DNA of 64,000 nucleotides from Lysinibacillus louembei (GCF_033880585.1 NZ_CP137624.1:3879501-3943500), one strand, 5' to 3'. Positions 52,197 to 61,536 are shown, counted from the first letter of the stretch. Numbers and translations are program-made. Notes: a model not told the origin generated them from the letters alone.

Positions 52197-53264
52197 TTAT
52201 TTTTCTACAGATAATGTCATTAAGTACTCAGCAATCGCTTGAGCCTCTTCTTCTGAAACATTATATTTACCAGTCATTAAGTTACCTGGCTTGTAGTATT
52301 CTGGATCATTAATCCAAGCAGCTGTTTTTTCTGTTGTATGCTCTAAGAAACCAGCTACACGGTTACGATCTCCAAATGTCGTTAAATTTGGTCCCATACC
52401 GCCAGATACACCAACACCAGAAATTGCGTGACAGCCTAAGCAGCTGTTTGCAAATGTTGCTTCACCTAAATCCGTAGAATCAGCTGATGCTGTTTGACCT
52501 TCAGTAGCTTTCATTGCTGCTACCCAAGCATCAAATGCTGGTCGATCTAAAGCTTTTACTTTAAAGTCCATTAAGGCATGTGATGGTCCGCAAAGCTCCG
52601 CACACTTACCGAAGAATACGCCTTCTTTTAAGCCTTCTGATGTTTTATCAAACTCTAAGTAGAATTTGTTTAAGTTATCTACGTTTGTATCCATTTTCCC
52701 ACCAACAGCAGGAATCCAGAATGAGTGCTTAACGTCTGCTGCTATTAAGTTGAAGTATACTTTTTCATCCGTTGGCACTACTAATTCTTGAGCAGTAACA
52801 ATTCCTTGGTTTGGATATTCAAACTCCCACCAATATAATTTTGCTGTTACATTAACTGTTAAAGCTGTTTTTTCTCCATTTTCATCTACCTCTTCCATTG
52901 CAGCAACATCTGCAAATTTATAAGTAGATATTAACACTGGAACAGAAATGATAATTAATAAAATAATTGGAATAACTGTCCAAATTACTTCTAGCGTGTG
53001 ACTTCCTTCAACTTGCTTCGGAATTACGTTTTCTCCGACTCTTGAGCGACGGAATTTAACGAATGCAAGTAAGTAAATTACTGAAACAATAATCGTTACT
53101 ACTGTCATGATGATTGTTGTCAGCAGTAAAAGATTCAATTGTTCTTTCCCGACAGCACCAGATGGTCTTAGAGTGGAAAGATGTTCTTCACCACAAGCTG
53201 CAAGGAACACTGTCATTACTGCTAAAAGTGAAAATAGACGCCATTTTTTAAGCCCTTTCATCAT
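52197..53264 (-). CDS. ctaC: Cytochrome c oxidase subunit II with cytochrome c domain (CtaC)
   Basis: Caa3-type subunit II of 355 residues. A lipoprotein signal ends in VFLAACGEE (lipobox Cys). Two transmembrane helices follow, then the CuA domain (HSFWIPAVGG, FFGKCAELCGPSHALM with both cysteines, Glu, His and Met). The fused cytochrome c domain has CLGCH and a later Met in LMTGKYNVS as the likely sixth heme ligand. The start pair ATGATG follows AGAGGGG. First gene of the cta operon. Confidence 0.96.
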   Translation of the reverse strand: MMKGLKKWRLFSLLAVMTVFLAACGEEHLSTLRPSGAVGKEQLNLLLLTTIIMTVVTIIVSVIYLLAFVKFRRSRVGENVIPKQVEGSHTLEVIWTVIPIILLIIISVPVLISTYKFADVAAMEEVDENGEKTALTVNVTAKLYWWEFEYPNQGIVTAQELVVPTDEKVYFNLIAADVKHSFWIPAVGGKMDTNVDNLNKFYLEFDKTSEGLKEGVFFGKCAELCGPSHALMDFKVKALDRPAFDAWVAAMKATEGQTASADSTDLGEATFANSCLGCHAISGVGVSGGMGPNLTTFGDRNRVAGFLEHTTEKTAAWINDPEYYKPGNLMTGKYNVSEEEAQAIAEYLMTLSVEK

Positions 53265-53950
53265 AGCTTAATTAAACCCCTCTTTCTTTTTTGTATTTCC
53301 ATGTGTGACTCGGACTATGGTTCTCTATATGAATTATTGTTACAGAAAGAACCTTTACCTAACGCTCAGTGTAATTACAGCTCTTGTACTAACTTCAAGC
53401 TGCCTTCGCCACTTTAATAACATTGATTGCCCCATACTAGCTTATCCTAAATGGGCAACTAGTATAATGTTATTTAGTAGAACGAATATTATTTTCTAAT
53501 TGCACACTGAACAATCCTCGTATTTCTTCACATGCTAGCACGATAGATGCTAAAATTACAAAATCTCGCTTACAGCATTACTAAACAGCTTTTACAAATC
53601 AGCTTCAATTATGAAAAATAAAGTTTTTCTAAATTTCCTTCAATAACCTCTGCAAGGAAAAATTAAATAAAAAAGTTAGATTAAACGATAACAATCTGTC
53701 TAATAAATGCGAGAAGATTTTTGTACGATAGAAATCGTCTAAGCGCTACCTTTTTTCCATTGCTAAAGCGTTATCTAAATTGTAAATGAAACTGCCTTTC
53801 ATTTTTGTAAGCATATTCCGCTAACATAACTATAGCGAAATTTGTCTTCAATTTCTAGACGTTTGGTGAAATTTCAGTGAAGAATACAGAAAAAGTCCAT
53901 ATACTGTTCTGAATATAGAAATACCATATTCTATAGTAAGCTATTTTACA
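53265..53950. other. Long gene-free region between ctaC and ctaA
   Basis: About 690 bases without a convincing gene. The heme O synthase gene ctaB, which lies here in B. subtilis, is absent and I see no remnant. Minus-strand promoter candidates for ctaC include TTGTTC-17-TAATAT (about 53518-53490). A 64-codon forward frame at 53305 has no ribosome binding site. Confidence 0.5.
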
Positions 53951-53956
53951 ATCACT

Positions 53957-54053
53957 TTTGTGAATGTAACGGCACGAATTTATGAACAATTTGTGAAAAG
54001 CTTTCTACATTGAAATGTCATTTTATGAATGAAGTTGTCTTTTACGTTATAAT
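53957..54053 (+). promoter_or_regulatory. ctaA promoter region with phased ResD-like boxes
   Basis: TTTGTGAAT (53957), TTTATGAAC (53979), TTTGTGAAA (53990) and TTTATGAAT (54022) resemble the ResD site TTTGTGAAT. The first three sit at multiples of 11 bases, on one face of the helix. TATAAT (54048-54053) is the -10; no -35 is recognisable at the right place, as expected for an activator-dependent promoter. ResD activates ctaA in B. subtilis. Confidence 0.55.
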
Positions 54054-54123
54054 TCGCTATCATCTAAAACTAGAGACGCTTTTTTTTTAAGCGATGTTGA
54101 TAGACAAAGTAGGTGGCATATCA

Positions 54124-55044
54124 TTGCAGCATAGTAAATATTTAAAATGGCTTGCAGTAGCAGCAACAATTGGGATGTTATTAATCCTTCTAGGCGGCGC
54201 GCTTGTGACAAAAACTGATAGTGGTTTAGGCTGTGGACGAAATTGGCCTGATTGTAACGGTTCGCTCATTCCAAAGGAAATTACAACAGAAGTATTAATT
54301 GAATTCTCACATCGTGCTGTAACTGGCTCAGTATCCATTCTTATAGTTCTTTTAGTCGCATGGACTTGGCGCACGCTTGGCCATATTCGTGAAGTAAAGT
54401 TTTTAGGCTTTTTAGCTATTTTCTTTTTAGTCGCTCAAGCATTAATCGGTGCCGCACAAGTATTGTGGGGACAAGGTGATTTCATTTTAGCACTGCATTT
54501 CGGCATATCATTAATCTCCTTCGCCGCCGTATTGCTGTTAGCACTCATTGTATTTGAAGTCGATCGCAAATTCGACGCAGATAAAGTGTATATTGGTAAA
54601 ACATTGAAATGGAATATCATTGGTGTGACACTTTATTCTTACATTGTCGTATACACAGGTGCATTAGTACGTCATACGGACTCTAGTCTTGTCTGTCCTG
54701 ACTGGCCATTTTGCCGAAATAGCTCTCCAGCTGAGCTCCCTCGCAATATGTATGAGTGGGTACAGATGGGGCATCGCTTCGCAGTATTACTTATCGTTAT
54801 TTGGATTGCCTATATTACATGGCATGTTGTCAAGCATTACAAAAATCAAGCAGTCCTTTATTGGGGCTGGATTCTCGCTTTCGGTCTTGTCATTGTACAA
54901 GCATTAGCAGGAATGCTTGTTGTTATTACAAGATTGAATTTATTTGTTGCATTATTGCACTCTTTATTTATTTCTATCTTGTTCGGTCTATTTTGTTATA
55001 TGATTCTACTCGTTTCTCGTAGCAATTTGAATCAGAGACAATAA
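54124..55044 (+). CDS. ctaA: Heme A synthase CtaA
   Basis: Oxidises the heme O methyl group to give heme A for the caa3 oxidase; 306 residues with eight membrane helices, the same length as B. subtilis CtaA. The redox cysteine pair is in GLGCGRNWPDC and a second pair in LVCPDWPFC. Heme-ligand histidines are in EFSHRAVTGS, LHFGISL, QMGHRFAVL and LLHSLFI. The frame is open from an ATG at 54094, but TAGGTGG lies seven bases before a TTG at 54124, which I take as start. Confidence 0.95.
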   Translation: MQHSKYLKWLAVAATIGMLLILLGGALVTKTDSGLGCGRNWPDCNGSLIPKEITTEVLIEFSHRAVTGSVSILIVLLVAWTWRTLGHIREVKFLGFLAIFFLVAQALIGAAQVLWGQGDFILALHFGISLISFAAVLLLALIVFEVDRKFDADKVYIGKTLKWNIIGVTLYSYIVVYTGALVRHTDSSLVCPDWPFCRNSSPAELPRNMYEWVQMGHRFAVLLIVIWIAYITWHVVKHYKNQAVLYWGWILAFGLVIVQALAGMLVVITRLNLFVALLHSLFISILFGLFCYMILLVSRSNLNQRQ

Positions 55045-55045
55045 T

Positions 55046-55078
55046 AAAAAAGTGAAACCAATGCGGTTTCGCTTTTTT
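55046..55078 (+). terminator. Terminator downstream of ctaA
   Basis: AAAAAAGTGAAACC pairs with GGTTTCGCTTTTTT (one mismatch) around a short loop, right after the ctaA stop. Confidence 0.8.
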
Positions 55079-55117
55079 ATTTCTTCAAATGAGAAATACT
55101 TCAATAAAATGCAAATA

Positions 55118-55159
55118 GCTGATGAGCAATGTAGGAACTAGCCCACATTGCTCATCAGC
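55118..55159 (-). terminator. Terminator-like hairpin downstream of pycA
   Basis: GCTGATGAGCAATGTAGG (from 55118) pairs with CCCACATTGCTCATCAGC (to 55159), seven bases after the pycA stop on the minus strand; only a short T run follows. Confidence 0.7.
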
Positions 55160-55165
55160 CTTATT

Positions 55166-58100
55166 TTATTCTAGCTCGACTAATAAATCGCCTGTTGAAA
55201 TCGCATCGCCTGCTGCTGTGTAAATTTCTTTGACAATGCCATCTTTCGGTGCTTGAACTGTCGTCTCCATTTTCATTGCCTCTGTAATTAAGAGGTGGTC
55301 GCCTCGCTTCACAGGACTACCTTTTGATACAACAACTTTTAACACTGTACCAGGCATTGTTGCTGCAATTTGGTTTGGATTAGATGGATCTGCCTTCATT
55401 GCAGCATTGCCATCCGCCTCAACCGTTAAATCTTGAATAACAAGTTCACGTGATTGACCATTTAGCTCAAAGTAAATTGTACGTGTACCATCATGCTGTG
55501 GCTCTCCAATCGATACGAGCTTAACGATTAATGTTTTCCCTTTTTCAATCTCTACTTCGATTTCTTCCCCAAGCTTTAAGCCGTATAGGAATGTCGGTGT
55601 ATCTAAAACAGATGTATCACCAAATTGTGCATAAACATTCGCATATTCCTCAAATACTTTCGGATATAATGCATATGCAAGCACATCCTTTTTCGTTACA
55701 GCGCGCCCGATTTTCCCTGCAAGCTCAGCTTCTAATTGCTCAAAATCAACTGGTGCTAACAGCTCGCCTGGACGAACTGTTATCGCCTCTCGCTCCTTCA
55801 ATACTACACGCTGTAAATCTTGCGGGAAGCCACCATGTGGTTGCCCTAAATAACCTTGGAAAAACTCAATAACAGAGTCTGGGAAGTCGATACTTTGCCC
55901 ACGCTCTAAAATATTATCCTCTGTTAAATCATTTTGTACCATGAACAACGCCATATCCCCAACAACCTTTGAAGATGGTGTTACTTTAACAATATCTCCA
56001 AACATAAAGTTAACACGTGAGTACATTTTCTTTACTTCATCCCAACGATCGCCAAGTCCAACCGCCTTTGCTTGTTGCTGTAGATTACTATATTGTCCAC
56101 CAGGCATTTCATGCACATAAATTTCTGAGTGTGGACTATTCATACCGCTCTCAAAATCTTTGTAGTATTTACGTACATCTTCCCAATAATAGTTTAATTG
56201 CTCCAATGCTTCAATATCAGCACGTACTTCGCGGCTACCGCCCTTTGTTGCATAGTATAGAGAGTTTGCGCTTGGCTGAGATGTTAAGCCTGCCATTGAG
56301 CCTAAAGCAGTATCAACTATATCTACTCCTGCTTCAATTGCCTTCGCATATAGGAAAATACCATTGCCGCTCGTATCATGTGAATGCAAGTGAATTGGTA
56401 AGCTTGTCGCCTCTTTCAATTCTGAAATTAGGCGATACGCCGCTTCTGGCTTTAATAAGCCTGCCATATCTTTAATCGCTAAAATATGTGCACCTGCTGC
56501 CTCTAGCTCACGTGCCATATCTTTATAATACTGCACCGTGTATTTGGCACGACTATCATCTAAAATATCGCCTGTATAACAAATTGCTGCCTCAGCGATT
56601 TTCCCTGTATTGCGTACTTCATCGATTGCAACTTCCATTCCTTTAATCCAGTTCAAGCTATCGAAAATGCGGAATACATCAATACCTGATGTCGCTGATT
56701 CTTGAATGAATTCACGAATTAAATTGTCTGGATAGTTCGTATAGCCAACCGCATTTGCTCCACGCAATAGCATTTGGAATAGTACATTTGGCATTTGCTG
56801 ACGCAATTTTTCTAAACGAGCCCATGGATCTTCCTTTAAGAAACGGTAAGCAACATCGAATGTTGCACCCCCCCACATTTCCAGTGAGAAGAAATTATGC
56901 ATCATGCGTGCCGTATGGTCTGCAATTTGGAACATATCCTGCGAACGCATACGTGTAGCAAGCAATGATTGATGTGCATCCCTAAATGTTGTATCTGTTA
57001 ACAGCACATCTTCCTGTTCTTTAATCCAATCAACTAAACCAGCCGCACCACGCTCATCTAAAATTTGCTTCGTACCAGCAAGTGGTGCTGTTAATAAATC
57101 GATTTTAGGTTTATTTGGCTGTACAAAAATTGGCTTTGTTCGCTTTTCTACTCCTGGGAAGCCATTCAGCGTCACATTACCAATATAGCTTAATAGCTTT
57201 GTTCCACGGTCTTTTCTTTCTGGGAATCGGAACAGCTCTGGTGTTGAATCAATGAAGCTCGTATCAAATTGCCCGTTTAAAAACTTCTCATGCACAACGA
57301 CGTTTTCCAAAAATGGAATATTTGTTTTCACACCTCGAATTCGGAATTCTCGCAAATTTCTGTCCATTTTAGACGCAGCTTGGGCAAAAGTCATTCCCCA
57401 TGTTGAAATTTTCACAAGAAGTGAATCGTAATAAGGTGTCACAACTGCTCCTTGGAAGCCGTTCCCTGCATCTAAACGCACACCGAAGCCACCGCTTGAA
57501 CGATACACCATCAGCTTGCCTGTATCTGGCATAAAATCATTCGTTGGATCCTCTGTCGTTACACGAGATTGAATTGCATAACCAAATAGCGGAATATCAT
57601 TTTGTGCTGGAATGCCAATCGCTTCAGAATGTAATGCATGCCCTTCAGCTACTTTAATTTGCGCATGGACGATATCGATTCCTGTAATCATTTCTGTAAT
57701 TGTATGCTCCACTTGAATTCGTGGATTCACCTCGATGAAGTAAAAATCATCGCCTGCTACTAAAAACTCCACAGTACCTGCATTAATATAGCCTACATTG
57801 CGCATTAGCTTTACTGCCGCATCGCAAATACGTTGACGTAAATCAGCAGAAATAGAGTTCGATGGTGCAATTTCTACTACCTTTTGATGACGACGTTGAA
57901 TTGAGCAATCACGCTCATATAAATGAATAATCTCACCTGTTGTATCCCCTAAAATTTGCACTTCAATATGCTTTGGCTTGACGATGCATTTTTCAACATA
58001 CACTTCATCAGAGCCAAAGGCTGCTTTCGCTTCTGATTTAGCTCGCTCGTAAGCTGAGACAAGCTCCTCTTTAGCTTGCACCATACGCATTCCTCGGCCA

Positions 58101-58600
58101 CCGCCGCCTAATGCTGCTTTAATCATAATTGGATAACCATGCTTTTCACCGAATGCCTCTACTTCTGCTAAATCTGCTACAGGACCATCCGTACCTGGAA
58201 TTACCGGAATATCTGCTTTAATTGCTTGCTCACGTGCTTTTACTTTATCACCAAACATATCTAAATGAGCTGACGTTGGTCCGATAAATTGAATGCCTTC
58301 CTCCTCACAGCGTCTAGCAAAGTCGACATTTTCTGATAAAAAGCCATAGCCTGGATGAATGGCATCAACTTTCGCATCTTTGGCAATCGAAATGATGCTT
58401 TCTATATCTAAATAGGCATCGATTGGCTTTTTGCCAATCCCTACTAAGTAAGCTTCGTCTGCTTTGTAGCGATGATAAGCGCCGCTATCCTCGCGTGAAT
58501 AAATCGCAACGGTTTTAATATTAAGCTCGTTACATGCTCGAAAAATTCGAATTGCGATTTCTCCTCTGTTTGCTACTAAAATTTTGTTGATTTTCTTCAT
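55166..58600 (-). CDS. pycA: Pyruvate carboxylase
   Basis: Biotin-dependent anaplerotic enzyme making oxaloacetate from pyruvate; 1144 residues. The biotin carboxylase domain (1-450) has KVLVANRGEIAIRIFRA-like NRGEIAIRIFRACNELN, GGGGRGMRMV and EVNPRIQVEHTITEM. The carboxyltransferase domain (about 530-800) has TTFRDAHQSLLATRMRS and HLHSHDTSGNG. The C-terminal biotinyl domain has TEAMKMETT with Lys1110. It lies between ftsW and ctaA as in B. subtilis. Confidence 0.98.
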   Translation of the reverse strand: MKKINKILVANRGEIAIRIFRACNELNIKTVAIYSREDSGAYHRYKADEAYLVGIGKKPIDAYLDIESIISIAKDAKVDAIHPGYGFLSENVDFARRCEEEGIQFIGPTSAHLDMFGDKVKAREQAIKADIPVIPGTDGPVADLAEVEAFGEKHGYPIMIKAALGGGGRGMRMVQAKEELVSAYERAKSEAKAAFGSDEVYVEKCIVKPKHIEVQILGDTTGEIIHLYERDCSIQRRHQKVVEIAPSNSISADLRQRICDAAVKLMRNVGYINAGTVEFLVAGDDFYFIEVNPRIQVEHTITEMITGIDIVHAQIKVAEGHALHSEAIGIPAQNDIPLFGYAIQSRVTTEDPTNDFMPDTGKLMVYRSSGGFGVRLDAGNGFQGAVVTPYYDSLLVKISTWGMTFAQAASKMDRNLREFRIRGVKTNIPFLENVVVHEKFLNGQFDTSFIDSTPELFRFPERKDRGTKLLSYIGNVTLNGFPGVEKRTKPIFVQPNKPKIDLLTAPLAGTKQILDERGAAGLVDWIKEQEDVLLTDTTFRDAHQSLLATRMRSQDMFQIADHTARMMHNFFSLEMWGGATFDVAYRFLKEDPWARLEKLRQQMPNVLFQMLLRGANAVGYTNYPDNLIREFIQESATSGIDVFRIFDSLNWIKGMEVAIDEVRNTGKIAEAAICYTGDILDDSRAKYTVQYYKDMARELEAAGAHILAIKDMAGLLKPEAAYRLISELKEATSLPIHLHSHDTSGNGIFLYAKAIEAGVDIVDTALGSMAGLTSQPSANSLYYATKGGSREVRADIEALEQLNYYWEDVRKYYKDFESGMNSPHSEIYVHEMPGGQYSNLQQQAKAVGLGDRWDEVKKMYSRVNFMFGDIVKVTPSSKVVGDMALFMVQNDLTEDNILERGQSIDFPDSVIEFFQGYLGQPHGGFPQDLQRVVLKEREAITVRPGELLAPVDFEQLEAELAGKIGRAVTKKDVLAYALYPKVFEEYANVYAQFGDTSVLDTPTFLYGLKLGEEIEVEIEKGKTLIVKLVSIGEPQHDGTRTIYFELNGQSRELVIQDLTVEADGNAAMKADPSNPNQIAATMPGTVLKVVVSKGSPVKRGDHLLITEAMKMETTVQAPKDGIVKEIYTAAGDAISTGDLLVELE

Positions 58601-58615
58601 TCCCCAAAATCCCTC

Positions 58616-59788
58616 CTATGATTGCTTACGCTTATCAAATTTATAGTACATGGAAATATTGATTAATATTCCCATAGCTAACGATAATAAAAGTATTGAC
58701 GTACCACCATAACTAATAAATGGCAACGTAACACCTGTTAAAGGGAAAATCCCAGCTAAACCTGCCAAATTTAAAAACGCCTGGAAGCCAATCCATACAG
58801 CAATTCCACCAGCAATCATACGCGCTAATGGATCTTTTGTCGTCATAGCAATATATAAACCTCGTAATACAATAAAGGCAAGTCCTCCAATCACAATTGC
58901 TACCCCAAGCACCCCAAGCTCTTCTGCAATAATTGCCATAATAAAATCGGTTTCAGGGTGAGGTAAATAGCCAAGCTTTTGAATCGATTGCCCTAGCCCC
59001 CGACCTTCAAGCCCTCCTGCTCCAATTGCCAAATAGCCATTCACAATTTGATAACCCGAGCCATCAGCATATTCAAACGGATTTTTTAAAACTAAAAAGC
59101 GGCCCATACGACTTTCAGTAAGAATATCGCCTTTGATTAAAAATACAGCAGCTATAATAATCGTACCGAAAATACCTAGTACCGCCACAAATTTCCCTAG
59201 CGTTCTACCTTTAATACCGCTAAACGCTAAAATAGACATCGCGATGACACCAATGATTAAAACAGCTCCTAAGTCTGTTTCCATCCCAACGCTAAATAAA
59301 ATAAGCAGCCATATAGAAATTGGATAAATAATATCATTAGGCTGTACATTTTGAATGGAGCTTTCACGCAAGCCCTTTTTATAAAGTGAGCCTGCAAAGT
59401 ATAAAATGACAAATAGTTTAGCATATTCGGAAGGCTGGAAGTTCATGATGCCAAATAAGGAAATCCAACTTTTAGAGCCTCCTGCCGACATCCCATTGAT
59501 ATTTACCCAAGCTAAAAGGACTGCCATTACACACATTAACATGAATAGAATTGTTTTATTACTATAGTGTTTATACGGGAAAAAGGCACCTACTATAAAG
59601 GCTAATGCCGCAACTTTTAAATTGGTTAATTGCTTTGCATAATAAGCATCTGGTGGCTTCTGTTCCGTAATAGCTACCATCATACTAGAGCTATAAATCA
59701 TTACAAGCCCAAAAAGACATAGTAAAATATATGTAATAAATAATGGGTAGTCAAAATTGCGGAAATAAGTAGCAAAATATTTTTTCAT
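58616..59788 (-). CDS. ftsW: Division SEDS glycosyltransferase FtsW
   Basis: Peptidoglycan glycosyltransferase of the divisome, 390 residues with ten membrane helices. Conserved parts are GGSKSWISLFGIMNFQPSEYAKLF in two stretches, METDLGAVLIIG, LPHPETDFIMAIIAEELG and the end signature TGVTLPFISYGGTSI. Its position before pycA is that of B. subtilis ftsW (ylaO). It is the vegetative partner of PbpB, while SpoVE serves sporulation. The start is ATG at 59788, nine bases after GAGG; an open 33 bases upstream is less likely. Confidence 0.93.
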   Translation of the reverse strand: MKKYFATYFRNFDYPLFITYILLCLFGLVMIYSSSMMVAITEQKPPDAYYAKQLTNLKVAALAFIVGAFFPYKHYSNKTILFMLMCVMAVLLAWVNINGMSAGGSKSWISLFGIMNFQPSEYAKLFVILYFAGSLYKKGLRESSIQNVQPNDIIYPISIWLLILFSVGMETDLGAVLIIGVIAMSILAFSGIKGRTLGKFVAVLGIFGTIIIAAVFLIKGDILTESRMGRFLVLKNPFEYADGSGYQIVNGYLAIGAGGLEGRGLGQSIQKLGYLPHPETDFIMAIIAEELGVLGVAIVIGGLAFIVLRGLYIAMTTKDPLARMIAGGIAVWIGFQAFLNLAGLAGIFPLTGVTLPFISYGGTSILLLSLAMGILINISMYYKFDKRKQS

Positions 59789-59813
59789 TTCAAAAAACCT
59801 CATTTTAGAAAAA

Positions 59814-59843
59814 AAACTCAAAGCGCGTAAAGCGTTTGAGTTT
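59814..59843 (-). terminator. Terminator downstream of ylaN
   Basis: On the minus strand AACTCAAACGC pairs with GCGCTTTGAGTT (one bulge), followed by TTTTTTT, immediately after the ylaN stop. Confidence 0.75.
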
Positions 59844-59845
59844 TT

Positions 59846-60127
59846 TTATTTTTCTGTATACGCATCATGTAAAAGGGATAATTCTTTTTCTAATGAATCA
59901 AGAATCCCCTTTCCTTGCTCACGCTCAATTAAGCCAAGCTTCACAGCAAAATCGATTTCGCGTGATAAGCCAAACATTTGTGTATCTAATACTTCTTCGT
60001 ATAAAGGACATTGTGGCATTGTCAAATTATCCATTTGCACTTTAATTAAGCGGGCAATTTTCTCTGCATCCGCCTGCAATTGTGTTAATGCCTTTTCCTG
60101 AAAAGAAGATTGTGATGTAGTATCCAT
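59846..60127 (-). CDS. ylaN: YlaN family protein (DUF1507)
   Basis: Small helical protein of 93 residues: [45 protein letters not shown] in two helices and [19 protein letters not shown]. YlaN homologues bind Fur and affect iron homeostasis in Staphylococcus and Bacillus (family knowledge). The conserved Cys lies in MPQCPLYEE. The start follows GGGGGCG, a weak site. It sits before ftsW, as in B. subtilis; glsA2 (ylaM) is missing. Confidence 0.93.
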   Translation of the reverse strand: MDTTSQSSFQEKALTQLQADAEKIARLIKVQMDNLTMPQCPLYEEVLDTQMFGLSREIDFAVKLGLIEREQGKGILDSLEKELSLLHDAYTEK

Positions 60128-60452
60128 GAGGACGCCCCCATTATTTGATATTTCTTGGATTGTATATTACTAAATTTTATCTTTTAGTGAGTAAAAATGC
60201 AAGTATCTATATAAGGAATCTACTCTTTTACTCTACTTCACTATGATAAACCGAGGCAGCCACTAATAGCAAGTAACTTTTTTAACTTGACTCAACAAAT
60301 CTTTTTGCGATGAATAGCAGGATAAATACTAAATGCCATTTTAATCAGAGGGCATCCCCATCAAGCCTCTAGCAGATGTCACAACTTCTGCTATGAGGTA
60401 TGGACACAATGTCAGTGAGACATAATTGATAATAGAAATTAATTACCATGAA
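60128..60452. other. Gene-free region between ylaN and the ylaL-like gene
   Basis: AT-rich divergent intergenic sequence. A small inverted repeat, TAGCAGA and TCTGCTA, lies near 60370-60395. No open frame with a ribosome binding site is seen; a 122-codon frame at 60443-60811 on the minus strand is the shadow of the next gene. Confidence 0.5.
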
Positions 60453-60482
60453 TTGATTATTAAGCTAGAAAAACGGTATACT
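60453..60482 (+). promoter_or_regulatory. Sigma-A promoter of the ylaL-like gene
   Basis: TTGATT (60453-60458), an 18-base spacer and TATACT (60477-60482), 36 bases before the start codon. Confidence 0.65.
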
Positions 60483-60518
60483 ATAGTTTGATGTAAGGAA
60501 GAAGGAGGATTTCGTAAA

Positions 60519-61016
60519 ATGCAAGGAATAATTCCGATTAAAGGCGCTGTTACATATAACTTAACACTTGATCCAACTGTTTGGATTTTTGATGACCGTA
60601 AACTTGATTTAAAAACATACTTCGATGAAAAGCCGGTACAGGAAGAGGATGAAAAATATTTGCGTGAGGTTGGTGCACACTGGTCACGTGAAATTATGGA
60701 AGGAGCTGTCTTCCCCCCTACTTTAAAAACGGAAAGAAAATTCGACCGTAAAGGGATGGTAACAGGAACATTCGGCATTGAAATTAAACCTTTCTTAAAC
60801 AACGCTGGCATTAAAGAAGACGCAACAGAGGTTGTTTTTGAATGCCGTAATGGAGAAGAGCATACTTTTTCAATTGAAGAAGCAAAAACGTTAATTTTTA
60901 AATATAGTCAAGATGGCAAGCCGTTAACTGAAGATGGACCAGTGCATATATTATTGGCTGATGGCTCAAACATTGATAACCCAATAACACATGTAGAAGC
61001 GATTCGTGTTCAATAG
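60519..61016 (+). CDS. Conserved protein of unknown function, YlaL-like
   Basis: Protein of 165 residues starting MQGIIPIKGAVTYNLTLDPTVWIFDDRK behind AAGGAGG (two strands), with an acidic first third (FDEKPVQEEDEKYL) and beta-rich remainder (GTFGIEIKPFLNNAGI, HILLADGS). Related Bacillus proteins are sometimes annotated as peptidyl-prolyl isomerase, for which I see no motif. The position before ylaI and near ylaN matches B. subtilis ylaL; the identity is inferred from synteny and length. Confidence 0.75.
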   Translation: MQGIIPIKGAVTYNLTLDPTVWIFDDRKLDLKTYFDEKPVQEEDEKYLREVGAHWSREIMEGAVFPPTLKTERKFDRKGMVTGTFGIEIKPFLNNAGIKEDATEVVFECRNGEEHTFSIEEAKTLIFKYSQDGKPLTEDGPVHILLADGSNIDNPITHVEAIRVQ

Positions 61017-61030
61017 GAGGAAATTTAATT

Positions 61031-61234
61031 ATGCGTGTTAAATGTGTCATTTGTGATACAATCCAGCAGCTTGAGGATGATTTACCCCTTGCAAAAAAGC
61101 TGCGCAATCGACCAATCCATACGTATATGTGCAATTCATGTTCTACACGCATTGCTGATAATACTAAAAGAAGGCTCGCTACAGGCAAGTTTCGTTTTTT
61201 CCGCACCTCTTCAAAGTTTGATGAGGAATTTTAA
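61031..61234 (+). CDS. ylaI: YlaI family zinc-ribbon protein (DUF2197)
   Basis: Protein of 67 residues with two CxxC pairs (CVICDTIQ and CNSCSTRIADNTKRR), which should bind one zinc ion. It matches the Bacillus YlaI family of unknown function. The ATG at 61031 follows AGGAGG, and the gene is 14 bases after the ylaL-like gene. Confidence 0.9.
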   Translation: MRVKCVICDTIQQLEDDLPLAKKLRNRPIHTYMCNSCSTRIADNTKRRLATGKFRFFRTSSKFDEEF

Positions 61235-61245
61235 AAAACAAATGA

Positions 61246-61281
61246 TGCTGCCAAAAAGGGGAATTTGCTTTTCTGGCAGCA
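61246..61281 (+). terminator. Hairpin downstream of ylaI
   Basis: TGCTGCCA pairs with TGGCAGCA, with inner AAAG/CTTT. There is no clear T run, so termination here is uncertain. Confidence 0.45.
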
Positions 61282-61320
61282 GTCATATCGCATCAGTTTA
61301 GGTTTTGATACTTCACTTTT

Positions 61321-61435
61321 ATTTGTGGCTTCTTTGATTTATTTGCGACTTCTCTGTTTTATTTGCGACTTCTCTGTTTTATTTGCGACTTCTCTGTTTT
61401 ATTTGCGACTTCCCTGTTTTATTTGCGAGTCTTCG
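61321..61435. repeat. Tandem 20-base repeat, about six units
   Basis: Units start at 61321, 61341, 61361, 61381, 61401 and 61421; three (61341-61400) are identical (ATTTGCGACTTCTCTGTTTT), the others carry one to five changes. A still weaker unit may precede at 61301. The array is contiguous, without spacers, in the gene-free stretch 61235-61536. Confidence 0.9.
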
Positions 61436-61536
61436 AATATACCTGTAACTCTCTCATTTCAAGTGTGATTTAATCCACAAAAATACTGATTACCCCATCC
61501 AAAGTGAATGTAGCAATCAGCTAAGCTTAATAATCT

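Noticed and set aside
53305-53499. 64-codon forward frame as a ctaB remnant
   Set aside because: Its peptide has no prenyltransferase motif (such as NxxxDxxxD) and no ribosome binding site.
53730-53775. CcpA (cre) site before ctaC
   Set aside because: AGGTAGCGCTTAGA and AGATAACGCTTTAG match the cre consensus only partly; not strong enough to list.
60443-60811. 122-codon minus-strand frame
   Set aside because: It lies antisense to the ylaL-like gene and covers its promoter and ribosome binding site.
61321-61435. CRISPR-like array
   Set aside because: Units are contiguous with no spacers, and no cas genes lie in the window.
61265-61468. Open frames with leucine/phenylalanine/cysteine-rich repeats through the 20-base array
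   Set aside because: The frames exist only because the repeat lacks stops. The period is not a multiple of three, so the peptide changes frame from unit to unit, and there is no ribosome binding site.
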